A DNA stretch of 64,000 nt from Nocardioides sp. LHD-245 (lineage in GTDB: Bacteria; Actinomycetota; Actinomycetes; Propionibacteriales; Nocardioidaceae): NCBI RefSeq assembly GCF_030929495.1, contig NZ_JAVFWN010000015.1:124001-188000 (forward strand). Direction: 5' to 3'. Shown in pieces: positions 33,837 through 42,327 of this stretch; positions within the stretch are counted from its first letter, which is position 1; each line of letters opens with the position of its first letter. The notes under the pieces are model-generated. The model ran no database searches, was not told the origin of the DNA, and saw only the letters and a list, made by a program, of their open reading frames with translations. The position numbers were made by a program, and so were the translations under genes.

Positions 33837-34406
33837 TCAGGGTCTGCGGCCCAGCAACGCGAGGACGTGGACGCCTGCCGGTGCCTCGATGTCCACCGGC
33901 AAGGGCGGCGCGAACCGCTCGTCGCCGGTGAGGGCGATCCGCAGCGCGGAGGGGAGCAGGGCCGCGGCGAGCGGCTCGGGCAGCGGCCGGCCGTTCCCGG
34001 TCGCCCGGCCGACGTCCCAGCCGTGGACCGCGATCTCGAGCGCCGCGATCCGGGCGATCGCGTCGACCGGCAGCGGGTGGCCACCGACGTCGACGTACGG
34101 CTGGTCCGCGTCCATCCAGGCACCGAGGAGGGCGCACGCCTTGACCTGCAGTGACTGCACCCGCGCCTCCAACGGGGTGGGTGCGGCACTGCTCAGGCCG
34201 ACGGCGCCGTCGGCCGCCTCGGAGAAGGCGTCGAGGGCGTCCTCCATGTGGGCGAGCAGGTCGGCGAGGTTCCAGCCGGTGCAGGGCGTCGGCCGGTCGA
34301 CGTCGGCACAGGTGACGGCGGCGAGGGCGTCGCTGGTGTAGTCGAGGGCGCGCTGCATCAGGTCGAGACCTGCGACCATCCCGTCCGGCGCGGTGGCGGC
34401 GGACAT
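33837..34406 (-). CDS. TIGR03086 family metal-binding protein (DinB/mycothiol-dependent type)
   Basis: 189 residues of the mycothiol maleylpyruvate isomerase-like N-terminal fold. PTPCTGWNLADLLAHMEDAL carries the family signature with the first metal-binding His; IAVHGWDVGRATG carries the second His region. These proteins use a bound metal and probably a thiol cofactor, but most have no assigned substrate. It lies 15 bp downstream of the SigX5-type sigma gene and is likely co-transcribed. TIGR03086 genes next to this type of sigma factor are a recurrent actinobacterial pairing. Confidence 0.85.
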   Translation of the reverse strand: MSAATAPDGMVAGLDLMQRALDYTSDALAAVTCADVDRPTPCTGWNLADLLAHMEDALDAFSEAADGAVGLSSAAPTPLEARVQSLQVKACALLGAWMDADQPYVDVGGHPLPVDAIARIAALEIAVHGWDVGRATGNGRPLPEPLAAALLPSALRIALTGDERFAPPLPVDIEAPAGVHVLALLGRRP

Positions 34407-34421
34407 CAGATCACCCCCGGC

Positions 34422-35432
34422 TCACGCCGGGACGTAGTCGGCGGGCAGCCGCTCCGGGAGCCCGAATCGCGCGAACAGGCGGGCGTCGAAGAACGCCGTG
34501 ACGTGCTCGACCCGCAGGTCGTCGTCGGCTCCCGTCAGCTGCAGGACCTGCAGGTGGAAGGGCTCGAAGTGCCCGTCGGGCTGGCGCATGTAGAGCCCGA
34601 AGGCCGGCTGCCCGTTGGCGACCGTCTCGATCATCGGCATGTCGTTGCAGCCGCCCGGGCACTTGGTGCCGACGAGCTCGCCGATGGCGGCGGCTCCCTG
34701 GTAGTGGTTGAGGAAGGGCGGCATGTCCCACGTGGCGTCGTACTTGAGGAGCTGGACGATCTGGTCGATGTCCTTGCGCCAGAACGCCTGCAGGTAGGCG
34801 TCGAGCAGGGTGCGCTGGGCCCGGTCGAGGTCGGGCTCGACGGTGTCGGGGGACAGCCCCCGCTCGGCGAGCTGGGCGTGCGCGCGCTGGAGGGCGGAGT
34901 TGACGGCCGCGGTCGTCGTGTCGAGGGCCTGGGCGGTCTCCGCCGCCGACCACCGCAGGACGTCGCGCAGGATGAGGACGGCGCGCTGGCGCGCCGGCAG
35001 GTGCTGGAGCGCCGCGACGAAGGCGAGCCGGATGGTGTCGCGCTCGGCGACCTCGACCGCCGCGTCGGGGATCGGCTCCAGCCACGGCACCTCGTGGTCC
35101 TCGAGCAGCTCGTCCGACGGCGCCGAGTCGGCGGTCCCGAGCCCGGTCGGCAGCGGCCGCCGTGGCTTGGCCTCGAGGTTGGTCAGACACACGTTGGTGG
35201 CGATCTTGTAGAGCCAGGTGCGCACCGAGCTGCGGCCTTGGAAGCTCGCCGAGGCCTTCCATGCCCGTAGGAAGGTCTCCTGGACCAGGTCCTCGGCCTC
35301 GTGCACGGACCCGCTCATCCGGTAGCAGTGCGCCATCAGCTCGCGCTGGTAGCGCCCGGTGAGGGTGTCGAAGTCGGCGAGCTCGTCACTCGCCTGTGCT
35401 GCCGTGTCGGTCTCGGTCACCGTGGTTCCCAT
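34422..35432 (-). CDS. SigX5-type (TIGR02960) RNA polymerase sigma factor with SnoaL-like C-terminus
   Basis: 336 residues. Region 2 is at about 25-90 (YRMSGSVHEAEDLVQETFLR), and region 4 at about 150-205 (LPARQRAVLILRDVLRWSAA, then TTAAVNSALQRAHAQL). A long C-terminal extension of about 120 residues has a SnoaL/NTF2-like pattern (AYLQAFWRKDIDQIVQLL, PFLNHYQG). In this group the extension usually replaces a separate anti-sigma factor as the control element. The protein lies upstream of a TIGR03086 gene. The start ATG is at 35430-35432. Confidence 0.92.
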   Translation of the reverse strand: MGTTVTETDTAAQASDELADFDTLTGRYQRELMAHCYRMSGSVHEAEDLVQETFLRAWKASASFQGRSSVRTWLYKIATNVCLTNLEAKPRRPLPTGLGTADSAPSDELLEDHEVPWLEPIPDAAVEVAERDTIRLAFVAALQHLPARQRAVLILRDVLRWSAAETAQALDTTTAAVNSALQRAHAQLAERGLSPDTVEPDLDRAQRTLLDAYLQAFWRKDIDQIVQLLKYDATWDMPPFLNHYQGAAAIGELVGTKCPGGCNDMPMIETVANGQPAFGLYMRQPDGHFEPFHLQVLQLTGADDDLRVEHVTAFFDARLFARFGLPERLPADYVPA

Positions 35433-35509
35433 CGCTGCCCCCGTGGTCTCGCCAGTCTGCCTGATGGGGGTGACCGGGGTCGATGGCGAAACTCATCGGT
35501 GCGACAGCA

Positions 35510-37093
35510 TCACCTCTGAAGCGGCGATTCCTGCACCACGGCCAGCACCTTCTCGGCGGCGGGGACGGCGCGGGCCCGGTCGGCGGGGACCAGTCCGATC
35601 CGGGTACGCCGGTCGAGCAGGTCGGCGACGTCGGCGGCACCTTCGTGGGTGACACCGAAGACGAGCTCGGCCGCCACGGTCGCGAGGCCGTCGTCGAGCG
35701 GGGCGAGCAGGTCGGCCTCGGTCCAGCCGGTGGCCTCCCGGGCGGCGGCGAGGACGAGATCGGCGTCCGCGCCGTACCGCCGGATCAGTCGGGCTGTTCC
35801 GGGGTGGGCGGCCTTCGCCGCCAGGTCGGCGAGCTCGGCGCGCGGGGCGGCACCGGCGAGCGGGAGGGTGGCGGTCACGCAGGGGCCGGCGGTCAGACCG
35901 GCCTGGGCGACGGCCGCGTCGACGGCGTCCTCCGCCATCCGGCGGTAGGTCGTGAGCTTGCCGCCGACGATGGTCACCACCCCGCCGGAGGACGTCAGGA
36001 CCGCGTGCTTGCGGGACAGGTCGGCGGTCGAGTCGTCTTCGCCGGGACCGCTGTCGAGCAGGGGCCGCAGGCCGGCGAAGGCGCCGACCACGTCGGCGCG
36101 GCGCAGGGGGCGGGCGAACGACGCGGCCACGACGTCGAGCAGGAAGCCGATCTCGACCTCGGTGGGCTGCGCCACATCCGGCACCGGGCCGTCGGCGGGC
36201 TCGTCGGTCAGCCCGACGTAGAACTGGCCGTCGGGCTGCGGCAGGACGAGGACGAAGCGGTTGGTCTCGCCGGGGATGGGTGCGAAGACCGCGACGTCGA
36301 GTCCGGGCAGGGTCTCGGGCCGGAGCACCAGGTGGGTGCCGCGCGAGGGACGGAGTCGGACGTCGTCGACCAGGTCGCCGGCCCAGACGCCGGCCGCATT
36401 GACCACGGTCCGGGTGGCGACGGTGGCCGTCGCGCCGGTGAGCTCGTCGCGCAGGCGCACCTCCCGGCCGGTCGCGGCGACGACGCGGGCGTGGGTGCGG
36501 ACGTGGGCGCCGCGCCGGGCGGCGGTCCGCGCGATGGTGGTGACCAGCCGGGCGTCGTCCTCGAGCTGGCCGTCCCAGCCGAGGTAGGCGCCGCGCAGCC
36601 CGTCGGTGCGCAGCGGCGGCGCGATCCGGCGGGTCTCGGCGGCGCTGAGCCGGCGCGGCCGGGGCAGGGTGTCGCCGCTCGTGCCGGCGGCGCGACGGAG
36701 CAGGTCGCCGCCGAGGAGGCCGGCACCGGCGAGCGTGCCCATCGGCCGGCTGACTCCGGCGGAGAGCGGGATGATCGAGGGCAGCGGCCGGGTCAGGTGG
36801 GGGGCGGTGGTCTCCATCAGGATCCCGCGCTCGACCGCGCTCTCGTGGGCGATGCCGACCTGTCCGGACGCGAGATAGCGCAGGCCGCCGTGCACGAGCT
36901 TCGAGGAGAAGCGCGACGTGCCGAAGGCCAGGTCGTGGGCATCGACGGCCAGGACCGAGAGCCCGCGGGAGACGGCGTCGAGGGCGACGCCGGCGCCGGT
37001 GACGCCCAGGCCGACCACGACGACGTCGACCTCGGCGGGGAGGCCGGCGAGGCCGGGCGTGATGCGGGTCGCGGTCCGCGGGGCCGTCCTCAT
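35510..37093 (-). CDS. glpD: Glycerol-3-phosphate dehydrogenase, FAD-dependent
   Basis: 527 residues from ATG at 37091-37093. VVVVGLGVTGAGVALDAVSR is the FAD dinucleotide-binding motif; FGTSRFSSKLVHGGLRYLA is the GlpD signature; VGGKLTTYRRMAEDAVD marks the C-terminal domain. It oxidises sn-glycerol-3-phosphate to dihydroxyacetone phosphate at the membrane, passing electrons to quinone. The start codon overlaps the stop of the TetR gene by 4 bp (ATGA), so the two are one operon. With the divergent AGPS-like gene and lipid kinase, this GlpD may serve lipid synthesis more than glycerol catabolism. Confidence 0.95.
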   Translation of the reverse strand: MRTAPRTATRITPGLAGLPAEVDVVVVGLGVTGAGVALDAVSRGLSVLAVDAHDLAFGTSRFSSKLVHGGLRYLASGQVGIAHESAVERGILMETTAPHLTRPLPSIIPLSAGVSRPMGTLAGAGLLGGDLLRRAAGTSGDTLPRPRRLSAAETRRIAPPLRTDGLRGAYLGWDGQLEDDARLVTTIARTAARRGAHVRTHARVVAATGREVRLRDELTGATATVATRTVVNAAGVWAGDLVDDVRLRPSRGTHLVLRPETLPGLDVAVFAPIPGETNRFVLVLPQPDGQFYVGLTDEPADGPVPDVAQPTEVEIGFLLDVVAASFARPLRRADVVGAFAGLRPLLDSGPGEDDSTADLSRKHAVLTSSGGVVTIVGGKLTTYRRMAEDAVDAAVAQAGLTAGPCVTATLPLAGAAPRAELADLAAKAAHPGTARLIRRYGADADLVLAAAREATGWTEADLLAPLDDGLATVAAELVFGVTHEGAADVADLLDRRTRIGLVPADRARAVPAAEKVLAVVQESPLQR

Positions 37094-37701
37094 GGCGTGA
37101 GGCTCCGGGAGACGAGGGTGTGCAGCTCGTCGTCGAGCGCGGACTGGTCGACCCCGGTCCCCGATGCGTCGGTGTCGACCATGGTGTGGGCCGACAGGAC
37201 GAAGCCGTGCGTGGCGAGCACCAGCCCGCGCGCGATGGCCCGCGGGTCCCCGTCCGCGATAGCACCGGCGGCCTGGCCGGCGCCGATCGCGGCCTCGAGG
37301 ACCTGGAGGATCAGCTCCTGCGACCGGCCACGGCGGGACAGCAGGTAGGGGAGGATCAGCTCGGGGTCGAGCTCCACGATCCGGGTGAACAGCTCGTTCT
37401 CGCGCAGCGCGTCGACGGTCGCGACCACGGCGTCCGCGATCGCGTCGGGGGTGGGGGTCGCGGAGACGTCGACCCGGTCGGCGACGAGCGTTCCCCACTC
37501 GCGGGTCATCAGGTCGCCCAGGAGCGCGGGCATGTCGGACCACGCGCGGTAGATGGTCATCCGCGAGACACCTGCCCGGCGGGCCACCTCGGTGAGGGTG
37601 GTGCGTCGCCAGCCGACGTCGAGGATGCACTCCCGTGCGGCGTCGAGGTAGCCGTCCCGGGGAGTGGCGTCGGTTTGATTGTTGTGACGATGTGACGTCA
37701 T
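37090..37701 (-). CDS. TetR family regulator of the glycerolipid cluster
   Basis: 203 residues. Helix-turn-helix at about 17-62 (YLDAARECILDVGWRRTTLT, then VARRAGVSRMTIYRAW); the remainder is a helical ligand domain. The ATG at 37699-37701 lies inside the palindrome at 37700-37720 and has no ribosome-binding site, so the mRNA is probably leaderless. It is divergent from the AGPS-like gene, whose ATG is only 17 bp away. The operator covers both starts, so the protein should control itself, glpD and the opposite operon. Confidence 0.9.
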   Translation of the reverse strand: MTSHRHNNQTDATPRDGYLDAARECILDVGWRRTTLTEVARRAGVSRMTIYRAWSDMPALLGDLMTREWGTLVADRVDVSATPTPDAIADAVVATVDALRENELFTRIVELDPELILPYLLSRRGRSQELILQVLEAAIGAGQAAGAIADGDPRAIARGLVLATHGFVLSAHTMVDTDASGTGVDQSALDDELHTLVSRSLTP

Positions 37702-37720
37702 GTGTCACACTGTAACACAT
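37700..37720. promoter_or_regulatory. TetR operator overlapping two divergent start codons
   Basis: ATGTGTCACA-C-TGTAACACAT, a 21-bp palindrome with one mismatched pair. It includes bases of the TetR start codon (37699-37701) and of the AGPS-like start codon (37719-37721). Confidence 0.8.
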
Positions 37721-39332
37721 GACGATCGAGCGCCCCTCCGTTCTGCAGCCCGAGATGCCCCCCACGCGCTGGGGCGACCCGGCCCGTGCCACCGGCCTGC
37801 CGGACGGCGTCCGCGACCTCGTCGGCCTGGTGTTCCCGATCCAGGACACCCCCGCCCGCGCCGACGTCGAGGTGCCCGCAGCACGCCTCGCCGAGGACCT
37901 GGTCGATGGCCTGCGTGCGATCGTCGGCGCCGAGCATGTCGTGACCGACGACGCGCTGCGCCGCCGCCGCACCCGCGGCAGGTCCACCCCCGATCTGCTC
38001 CGTCAGCGCTCCGGTGATCTCGCCGATGCCCCCGACGTCGTCGTCCGTCCGTCCGGCCACGACGACGTCGTCGCGGTGCTCGCCTATGCCCAGGAGCGGC
38101 GGATCGCCGTGGTCCCCTTCGGTGGCGGCACGGCGGTCACCGGCGGTCTGGTCGCCGACACCGAGGGCACCGGTCTCGCCGGCGTGCTCTCCCTCGACCT
38201 GGGCCGGATGCGTGGCCTGCTCGCGCTCGACCCGGTCTCCTCGACCGCCTCCCTCGAGCCCGGTCTGCGCGGCCCCGAGGCCGAGGCGTTGCTCGCCGAG
38301 CACGGCCTGATGCTCGGCCACTTCCCGCAGTCCTTCGAGTACGCCACGATCGGCGGCTTCGCTGCCACCCGCTCCAGTGGCCAGTCCAGCGCCGGCTACG
38401 GCCGGTTCGACGCGATGGTCGTCGCGCTGCGTGTCGCCACCCCGGTCGGTGAGGTGCGGCTCGGCGCCTCCCCGGCCAACGCGTCCGGCCCCGACCTGCG
38501 CGAGCTCTTCCTCGGGTCCGAGGGTGCCTTCGGCGTGATCACCGAGGTGACCGTCCGGGTCCGCCCGCTGCCCGAGGTCAAGGAGTACGAGGGCTGGCGC
38601 TGGGCGAGCTTCGCCGACGGTGCCGACGCGATGCGGGCGCTCGCCCAGTCCGACCTGCTGCCGACGGTGATCCGACTCTCCGACGAGAACGAGACCGCGA
38701 TCAACCTCGCCGACCCGGAGTCCATCGGCGGTCAGGGCGATGCCGGTGGTGCGGGCCAGGGCTGCCAGATGATCGTGGGCTACGAGGGCACGCCCGCGGC
38801 GGTCGCGGCGAAGAAGGCCGCGGTCACCGAGGCGCTGACCGCGCTCGGCGGTGCCGCCCAGGGCTCCGGCCCGGGGGACGCATGGGTGCACGGGCGGTTC
38901 GACGCGCCGTACCTGCGCGACAGCCTGCTCGACGTCGGCGTCCTCGTGGAGACGCTCGAGACGGTCACCTTCTGGGGCAACCGTGAGAACCTCTACCTGC
39001 GCGTGAAGGCCGCGCTGCAGGAGACCCTCGGCGACAGCGCGATGGTGCTCTGCCACATCTCGCACGTGTACGCCACCGGGTGCTCGCTCTACTTCACCGT
39101 CGCCGCTCCCGGTGGCGCGGACCCGCTCGCCACCTGGCTCCCGGCCAAGGCCGCGGCCTGCGAGGCGATCGTCGCCGCCGGCGCCTCGATCACCCACCAC
39201 CACGCGGTCGGCACCGACCACAGGCCCTACCTCACCGCCGAGATCGGGGAGGTCGGCGCCGCGGTGCTGCGCGCGGTCAAGAAGGCCGTCGACCCGGCCG
39301 GCGTCCTCAATCCCGGGGTGCTGATCCCGTGA
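37719..39332 (+). CDS. AGPS-like FAD-binding oxidoreductase
   Basis: 537 residues of the vanillyl-alcohol oxidase/FAD_binding_4 superfamily, closest by pattern to alkyldihydroxyacetonephosphate synthase. PFGGGTAVTGG binds the FAD pyrophosphate. HFPQSFEYATIGGFAATRSSG matches the AGPS region that holds the isoalloxazine. HHHAVGTDHRPY is the AGPS active-site motif with the catalytic His cluster. AGPS exchanges the acyl group of acyl-DHAP for a fatty alcohol, making the ether bond. Bacterial relatives may act on other DHAP-like or glycolate-like substrates. The mRNA is probably leaderless, and the gene overlaps the lipid kinase gene (GTGA). Confidence 0.88.
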   Translation: MTIERPSVLQPEMPPTRWGDPARATGLPDGVRDLVGLVFPIQDTPARADVEVPAARLAEDLVDGLRAIVGAEHVVTDDALRRRRTRGRSTPDLLRQRSGDLADAPDVVVRPSGHDDVVAVLAYAQERRIAVVPFGGGTAVTGGLVADTEGTGLAGVLSLDLGRMRGLLALDPVSSTASLEPGLRGPEAEALLAEHGLMLGHFPQSFEYATIGGFAATRSSGQSSAGYGRFDAMVVALRVATPVGEVRLGASPANASGPDLRELFLGSEGAFGVITEVTVRVRPLPEVKEYEGWRWASFADGADAMRALAQSDLLPTVIRLSDENETAINLADPESIGGQGDAGGAGQGCQMIVGYEGTPAAVAAKKAAVTEALTALGGAAQGSGPGDAWVHGRFDAPYLRDSLLDVGVLVETLETVTFWGNRENLYLRVKAALQETLGDSAMVLCHISHVYATGCSLYFTVAAPGGADPLATWLPAKAAACEAIVAAGASITHHHAVGTDHRPYLTAEIGEVGAAVLRAVKKAVDPAGVLNPGVLIP

Positions 39333-40261
39333 GCGCGGGGCCCCGGGCCTTCGCCTTCCTCGTCAACCCCGCCTCCGGGGGTGGCGCGGCGCCAAGGGTG
39401 GTCGTGCCCCTGGCGCGGGCCCTGCGCGAGGCGGGCGCCGCGGTCGAGGTCACCTACACGACGTCGGTGGCGGAGACCCCTGCCCTCGTGGACGCCGCGG
39501 TCGCCCGCGACGCGATCGTCGTGTCCGTCGGCGGCGACGGGATGCTCTCCTCGGTCGCGGGCTCGGTCGCCGACCGCGGCGGCGTGCTCGCCGTGGTGCC
39601 CGCCGGGCGGGGCAACGACTTCGCCCGGATGCTCGAGGTGCCCACCGAGACCGGTGCCCAGGCGCGACTCCTGCTGGACGGGGAGCCCCGGCCGATCGAC
39701 CTGCTCCGGGTCACGCAGCCGGGGCCGGCCGGCCCGGCGTCGTACGTCGTGGCGGGATCGGTGTACGCCGGCGTCGACGCGCGCGCCGCCGAGATCGTCG
39801 ACCGGTCGCACTGGCTGCCGTCGCGGCTGCAGTACCCGGTGGCCGCGGTCCGCGCCCTCGCGACCTACCGCCCCGTCGCGTGCACCCTCGAGGTCGACGG
39901 CGTCCGCACCACCCACCAGGCGGCGACGGTCGTGATCGCGAACTCCCGCTTCTACGGCAAGGGCATGGCGATCGCGCCGGGCGCGATCGTCGACGACGGC
40001 CTGCTCGACGTGATCGTCATCGAGGCGGCCTCCCGCACCGGTCTGATCCGCTCCCTCCCCAAGGTGTACGACGGCAGCCATGTCGCCCTCGACGAGGTGA
40101 CGGTGCTGACCGGCCGGCGCGTGAGCCTCTCAGGACGCCACCGGGGAGGTGCCGCGGTGCCGGTGGGTGCCGACGGTGAGGCGCTCGGTGTCCTCCCGGC
40201 CGACCCGGTCGACCCGCTCACGGTCGAGTTGCTGCCCGGTGCCGTGCGCATCCTGGCGTAG
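39329..40261 (+). CDS. Diacylglycerol kinase-family lipid kinase
   Basis: 310 residues from GTG at 39329, overlapping the AGPS-like stop by 4 bp. The catalytic domain has NPASGGG (nucleotide loop), VSVGGDGMLSSVAG (the GGDG motif) and VPAGRGNDFARML. The C-terminal beta domain contains GDG-less VPVGADGEALG. The family phosphorylates diacylglycerol, sphingoid bases or other lipids with ATP. In this operon a role in making phosphatidate or its ether analogue is a reasonable inference. There is no signal peptide, so it acts on the inner membrane face. Confidence 0.9.
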   Translation: MSAGPRAFAFLVNPASGGGAAPRVVVPLARALREAGAAVEVTYTTSVAETPALVDAAVARDAIVVSVGGDGMLSSVAGSVADRGGVLAVVPAGRGNDFARMLEVPTETGAQARLLLDGEPRPIDLLRVTQPGPAGPASYVVAGSVYAGVDARAAEIVDRSHWLPSRLQYPVAAVRALATYRPVACTLEVDGVRTTHQAATVVIANSRFYGKGMAIAPGAIVDDGLLDVIVIEAASRTGLIRSLPKVYDGSHVALDEVTVLTGRRVSLSGRHRGGAAVPVGADGEALGVLPADPVDPLTVELLPGAVRILA

Positions 40262-40326
40262 CCCGCGTCGCCGCGGAGCTCGATCCGCCGGATCGGAATA
40301 CCGGGCCGGGTGTGCGCCTTGGGTCT

Positions 40327-40352
40327 CCATCATTTCAAGTTTGAAATAATGG
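40327..40352. promoter_or_regulatory. MarR-type operator before ribA
   Basis: CCATCATTTCAA-GT-TTGAAATAATGG, 12-bp arms with one mismatch; the central ATTTCAA/TTGAAAT is perfect. It lies 8-33 bp upstream of the ATG and contains the typical MarR TTCAA/TTGAA half-sites. The MarR gene is second in the operon. Confidence 0.75.
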
Positions 40353-40359
40353 AGCGACC

Positions 40360-41100
40360 ATGACGACCTGCCCCACCCGCGCCCGCCGGGCGCACCCCGT
40401 CGGCGACCTGCGCGAGATCTCCGGGGTCCCCGAGACGCCCGCGGCATCCGTGGGGCTCGGGCCCGCCGCGGTGCGCACCCGGGTCGTCGTACCGCTGCGC
40501 TTCCCCGACGGCTACGAGACGTCCGCCGACGTGCTCACCTTCGACGGCCTGGTGGACGGCCGGGAGCACCTGCTGCTGGGCCTCGGCGCCTGGCGGGAGC
40601 GCCTCGCCGACCTCGCCCGCGGGGGTGCGGCACCGCTGGTTCGCCCCCACAGCGAGTGCCTGACCGGTGACGTGTTCGGGTCCCAGCGCTGCGACTGCGG
40701 GCCGCAGCTGCGCGAGGCGGTGGAGCGGATCACCGACGAGGGCGGCTTCCTGCTCTACCTGCGTCAGGAGGGGCGCGGCATCGGGCTCTACGCCAAGTTC
40801 GACGCCTACGCCCTCCAGGACGCCGGTCTCGACACCTACGAGGCGAATGTGGCGCTCGGCCGCGGTGAGGACGAGCGTGACTACCGGGCCGCCGCGCAGA
40901 TGCTGTGGGCCGTGGGCGCCGGGCGGATCCGGCTGCTGAGCAACAATCCCGACAAGGCGAGCCAGCTCGCGGCGTACGGCGTGGGCGTCGACGCGCGGGT
41001 CCCCACCGGTGTGCATCTGTCCCCCGCCAACGAGCGCTACCTCACCGTGAAGCGCGACCACACCGCGCACACCCTCGACCTGAGCGGCCTTCCGGCGTGA
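40360..41100 (+). CDS. ribA: GTP cyclohydrolase II
   Basis: 246 residues, a monofunctional enzyme that opens GTP to the 2,5-diaminopyrimidine precursor of riboflavin. The zinc-binding and catalytic motif is complete: HSECLTGDVFGSQRCDCG with three Cys ligands. RQEGRGIGL and YEANVALG follow, and KRDHTAHTLDL ends the domain. About 45 extra N-terminal residues (HPVGDLREISGVPET) precede the core. No other riboflavin gene is nearby. It is paired with an overlapping MarR gene and a MarR-type operator, so it looks inducible and not housekeeping. Confidence 0.93.
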   Translation: MTTCPTRARRAHPVGDLREISGVPETPAASVGLGPAAVRTRVVVPLRFPDGYETSADVLTFDGLVDGREHLLLGLGAWRERLADLARGGAAPLVRPHSECLTGDVFGSQRCDCGPQLREAVERITDEGGFLLYLRQEGRGIGLYAKFDAYALQDAGLDTYEANVALGRGEDERDYRAAAQMLWAVGAGRIRLLSNNPDKASQLAAYGVGVDARVPTGVHLSPANERYLTVKRDHTAHTLDLSGLPA

Positions 41101-41591
41101 GCGGCGTGAGCGGCGACGACGCGGGGGAGGTGCCGCGCTGGCTCGACGAGGACGAGATGGCGGCCTGGCTGCCGCTGATCCGGGTCGTCCAGGAGCTGCC
41201 GCAGGCCATCGACCGCCGACTGCGTGAGGAGGCCGGCATCACGCACACCTACTACGCGATGCTCGCCAACCTCGCCGCGGCCCCGGACCGGAGACTGACC
41301 ATGGGCGAGCTCGCGCGGCTCACGACCACCAGCCCGTCCCGGCTGACCCACGCGGTCGCGGTCCTCGAGGAGCGGGGCTGGGTCACCAAGCGGAGCTGCC
41401 CGAGCGACCGGCGCAGTCAGTACGCCGTCCTCACCGACGAGGGCCGGGCGCTGCTCGAGCGGATCGCCCCCGGCCACGTCGCGCAGGTGCGGGAGCTGGT
41501 CTTCGACCGGCTCACCCGCGCGCAGGTGCACGCCCTGGCCGACGTCGCGGCCGCGCTCGTGGCTCCCGCCGACGTGCTCGGCGCGGGCTGA
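41097..41591 (+). CDS. MarR family regulator
   Basis: 164 residues from GTG at 41097, which overlaps the ribA stop; GTG at 41106 is an alternative. Winged helix at about 50-120 (LTMGELARLTTTSPSRLTHA, then VAVLEERGWVTK and CPSDRRSQYAVLTDEG, the wing). Flanking helices form the dimer interface. It probably binds the palindrome at 40327-40352 and regulates ribA and itself. It ends directly against the convergent pirin gene with no spacing. Confidence 0.9.
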   Translation: MSGVSGDDAGEVPRWLDEDEMAAWLPLIRVVQELPQAIDRRLREEAGITHTYYAMLANLAAAPDRRLTMGELARLTTTSPSRLTHAVAVLEERGWVTKRSCPSDRRSQYAVLTDEGRALLERIAPGHVAQVRELVFDRLTRAQVHALADVAAALVAPADVLGAG

Positions 41592-42290
41592 TCACCCGAA
41601 GGACCAGACCAGGATCTCGGTCGGCACCGCTGCGGTCACGTCGTACGACGGCCCGTCGGTCACGCACAGCGCGTCGCCGGCCACGAGCGGCTCGGCCAGG
41701 GAGGACCGGAGCAACGCGCCGGTCGTGAGGAAGGCATGCAGGGCGCCGGCGGCGGGGAGGGCCAGCGTCTCGCCGGCGCCGAGACGGGCCACGTCGAGGG
41801 CCGCGCCCGCGACCCGTACGGAGAGTGGGCCGCCGTCGCCGACGAGCCGCACGAGTCCCGCGCCCGGGGCGGCGGTGCCCGCGGCCCGGGCGTAGGTGGG
41901 CGGGGTGTCCGGGTCGTCGGGGGTGAGCCAGACCTGGACGAAGCGGGCCGGCCCGTCGTCGCCCGCGACCTCCGCGTGGCGCACCCCCGTGCCCGCGGAC
42001 AGCACGCCGCAGTCGCCGGCGGACAGCGTCTCGGCGGACCCGCCGGAGCCGGTCCCGTCGCGGTGCACCACGGACCCTGACACCACCCAGGTGACGATCT
42101 CCAGCCCCGCGTGCGGATGCTCCTCGAAGCCGCGGCCGCTTCCGACGACGTGGTCGTCGTGGCACACCATCGGACCGAAGGACAGGCGGTCGGGGTCGAG
42201 GTGCGGACCGAAGGAGAATCCGTGCTGGCTCAGCCGCCCGGCCTCTCGCTCGACGAACCGTGCGGTTCCCCTGCGGATCTCGACGCTCAC
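41592..42290 (-). CDS. Pirin family protein
   Basis: 232 residues, two cupin barrels. The N-terminal cupin holds the metal ligands in HPHAGLEIVTW with GSVVHRDGTG and the later CGVLSAGTGVRHAE. The C-terminal cupin is diverged. Pirins are iron-binding proteins; some are quercetin 2,3-dioxygenases and others bind transcription or metabolic enzymes. The start is GTG at 42288-42290. The AT-rich CACAAT lies close upstream, so a leaderless mRNA is possible. Confidence 0.92.
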   Translation of the reverse strand: MSVEIRRGTARFVEREAGRLSQHGFSFGPHLDPDRLSFGPMVCHDDHVVGSGRGFEEHPHAGLEIVTWVVSGSVVHRDGTGSGGSAETLSAGDCGVLSAGTGVRHAEVAGDDGPARFVQVWLTPDDPDTPPTYARAAGTAAPGAGLVRLVGDGGPLSVRVAGAALDVARLGAGETLALPAAGALHAFLTTGALLRSSLAEPLVAGDALCVTDGPSYDVTAAVPTEILVWSFG

Positions 42291-42327
42291 GTGTCAGATT
42301 GTGCCGGTGTCATGGGAGGCTGGTCCG

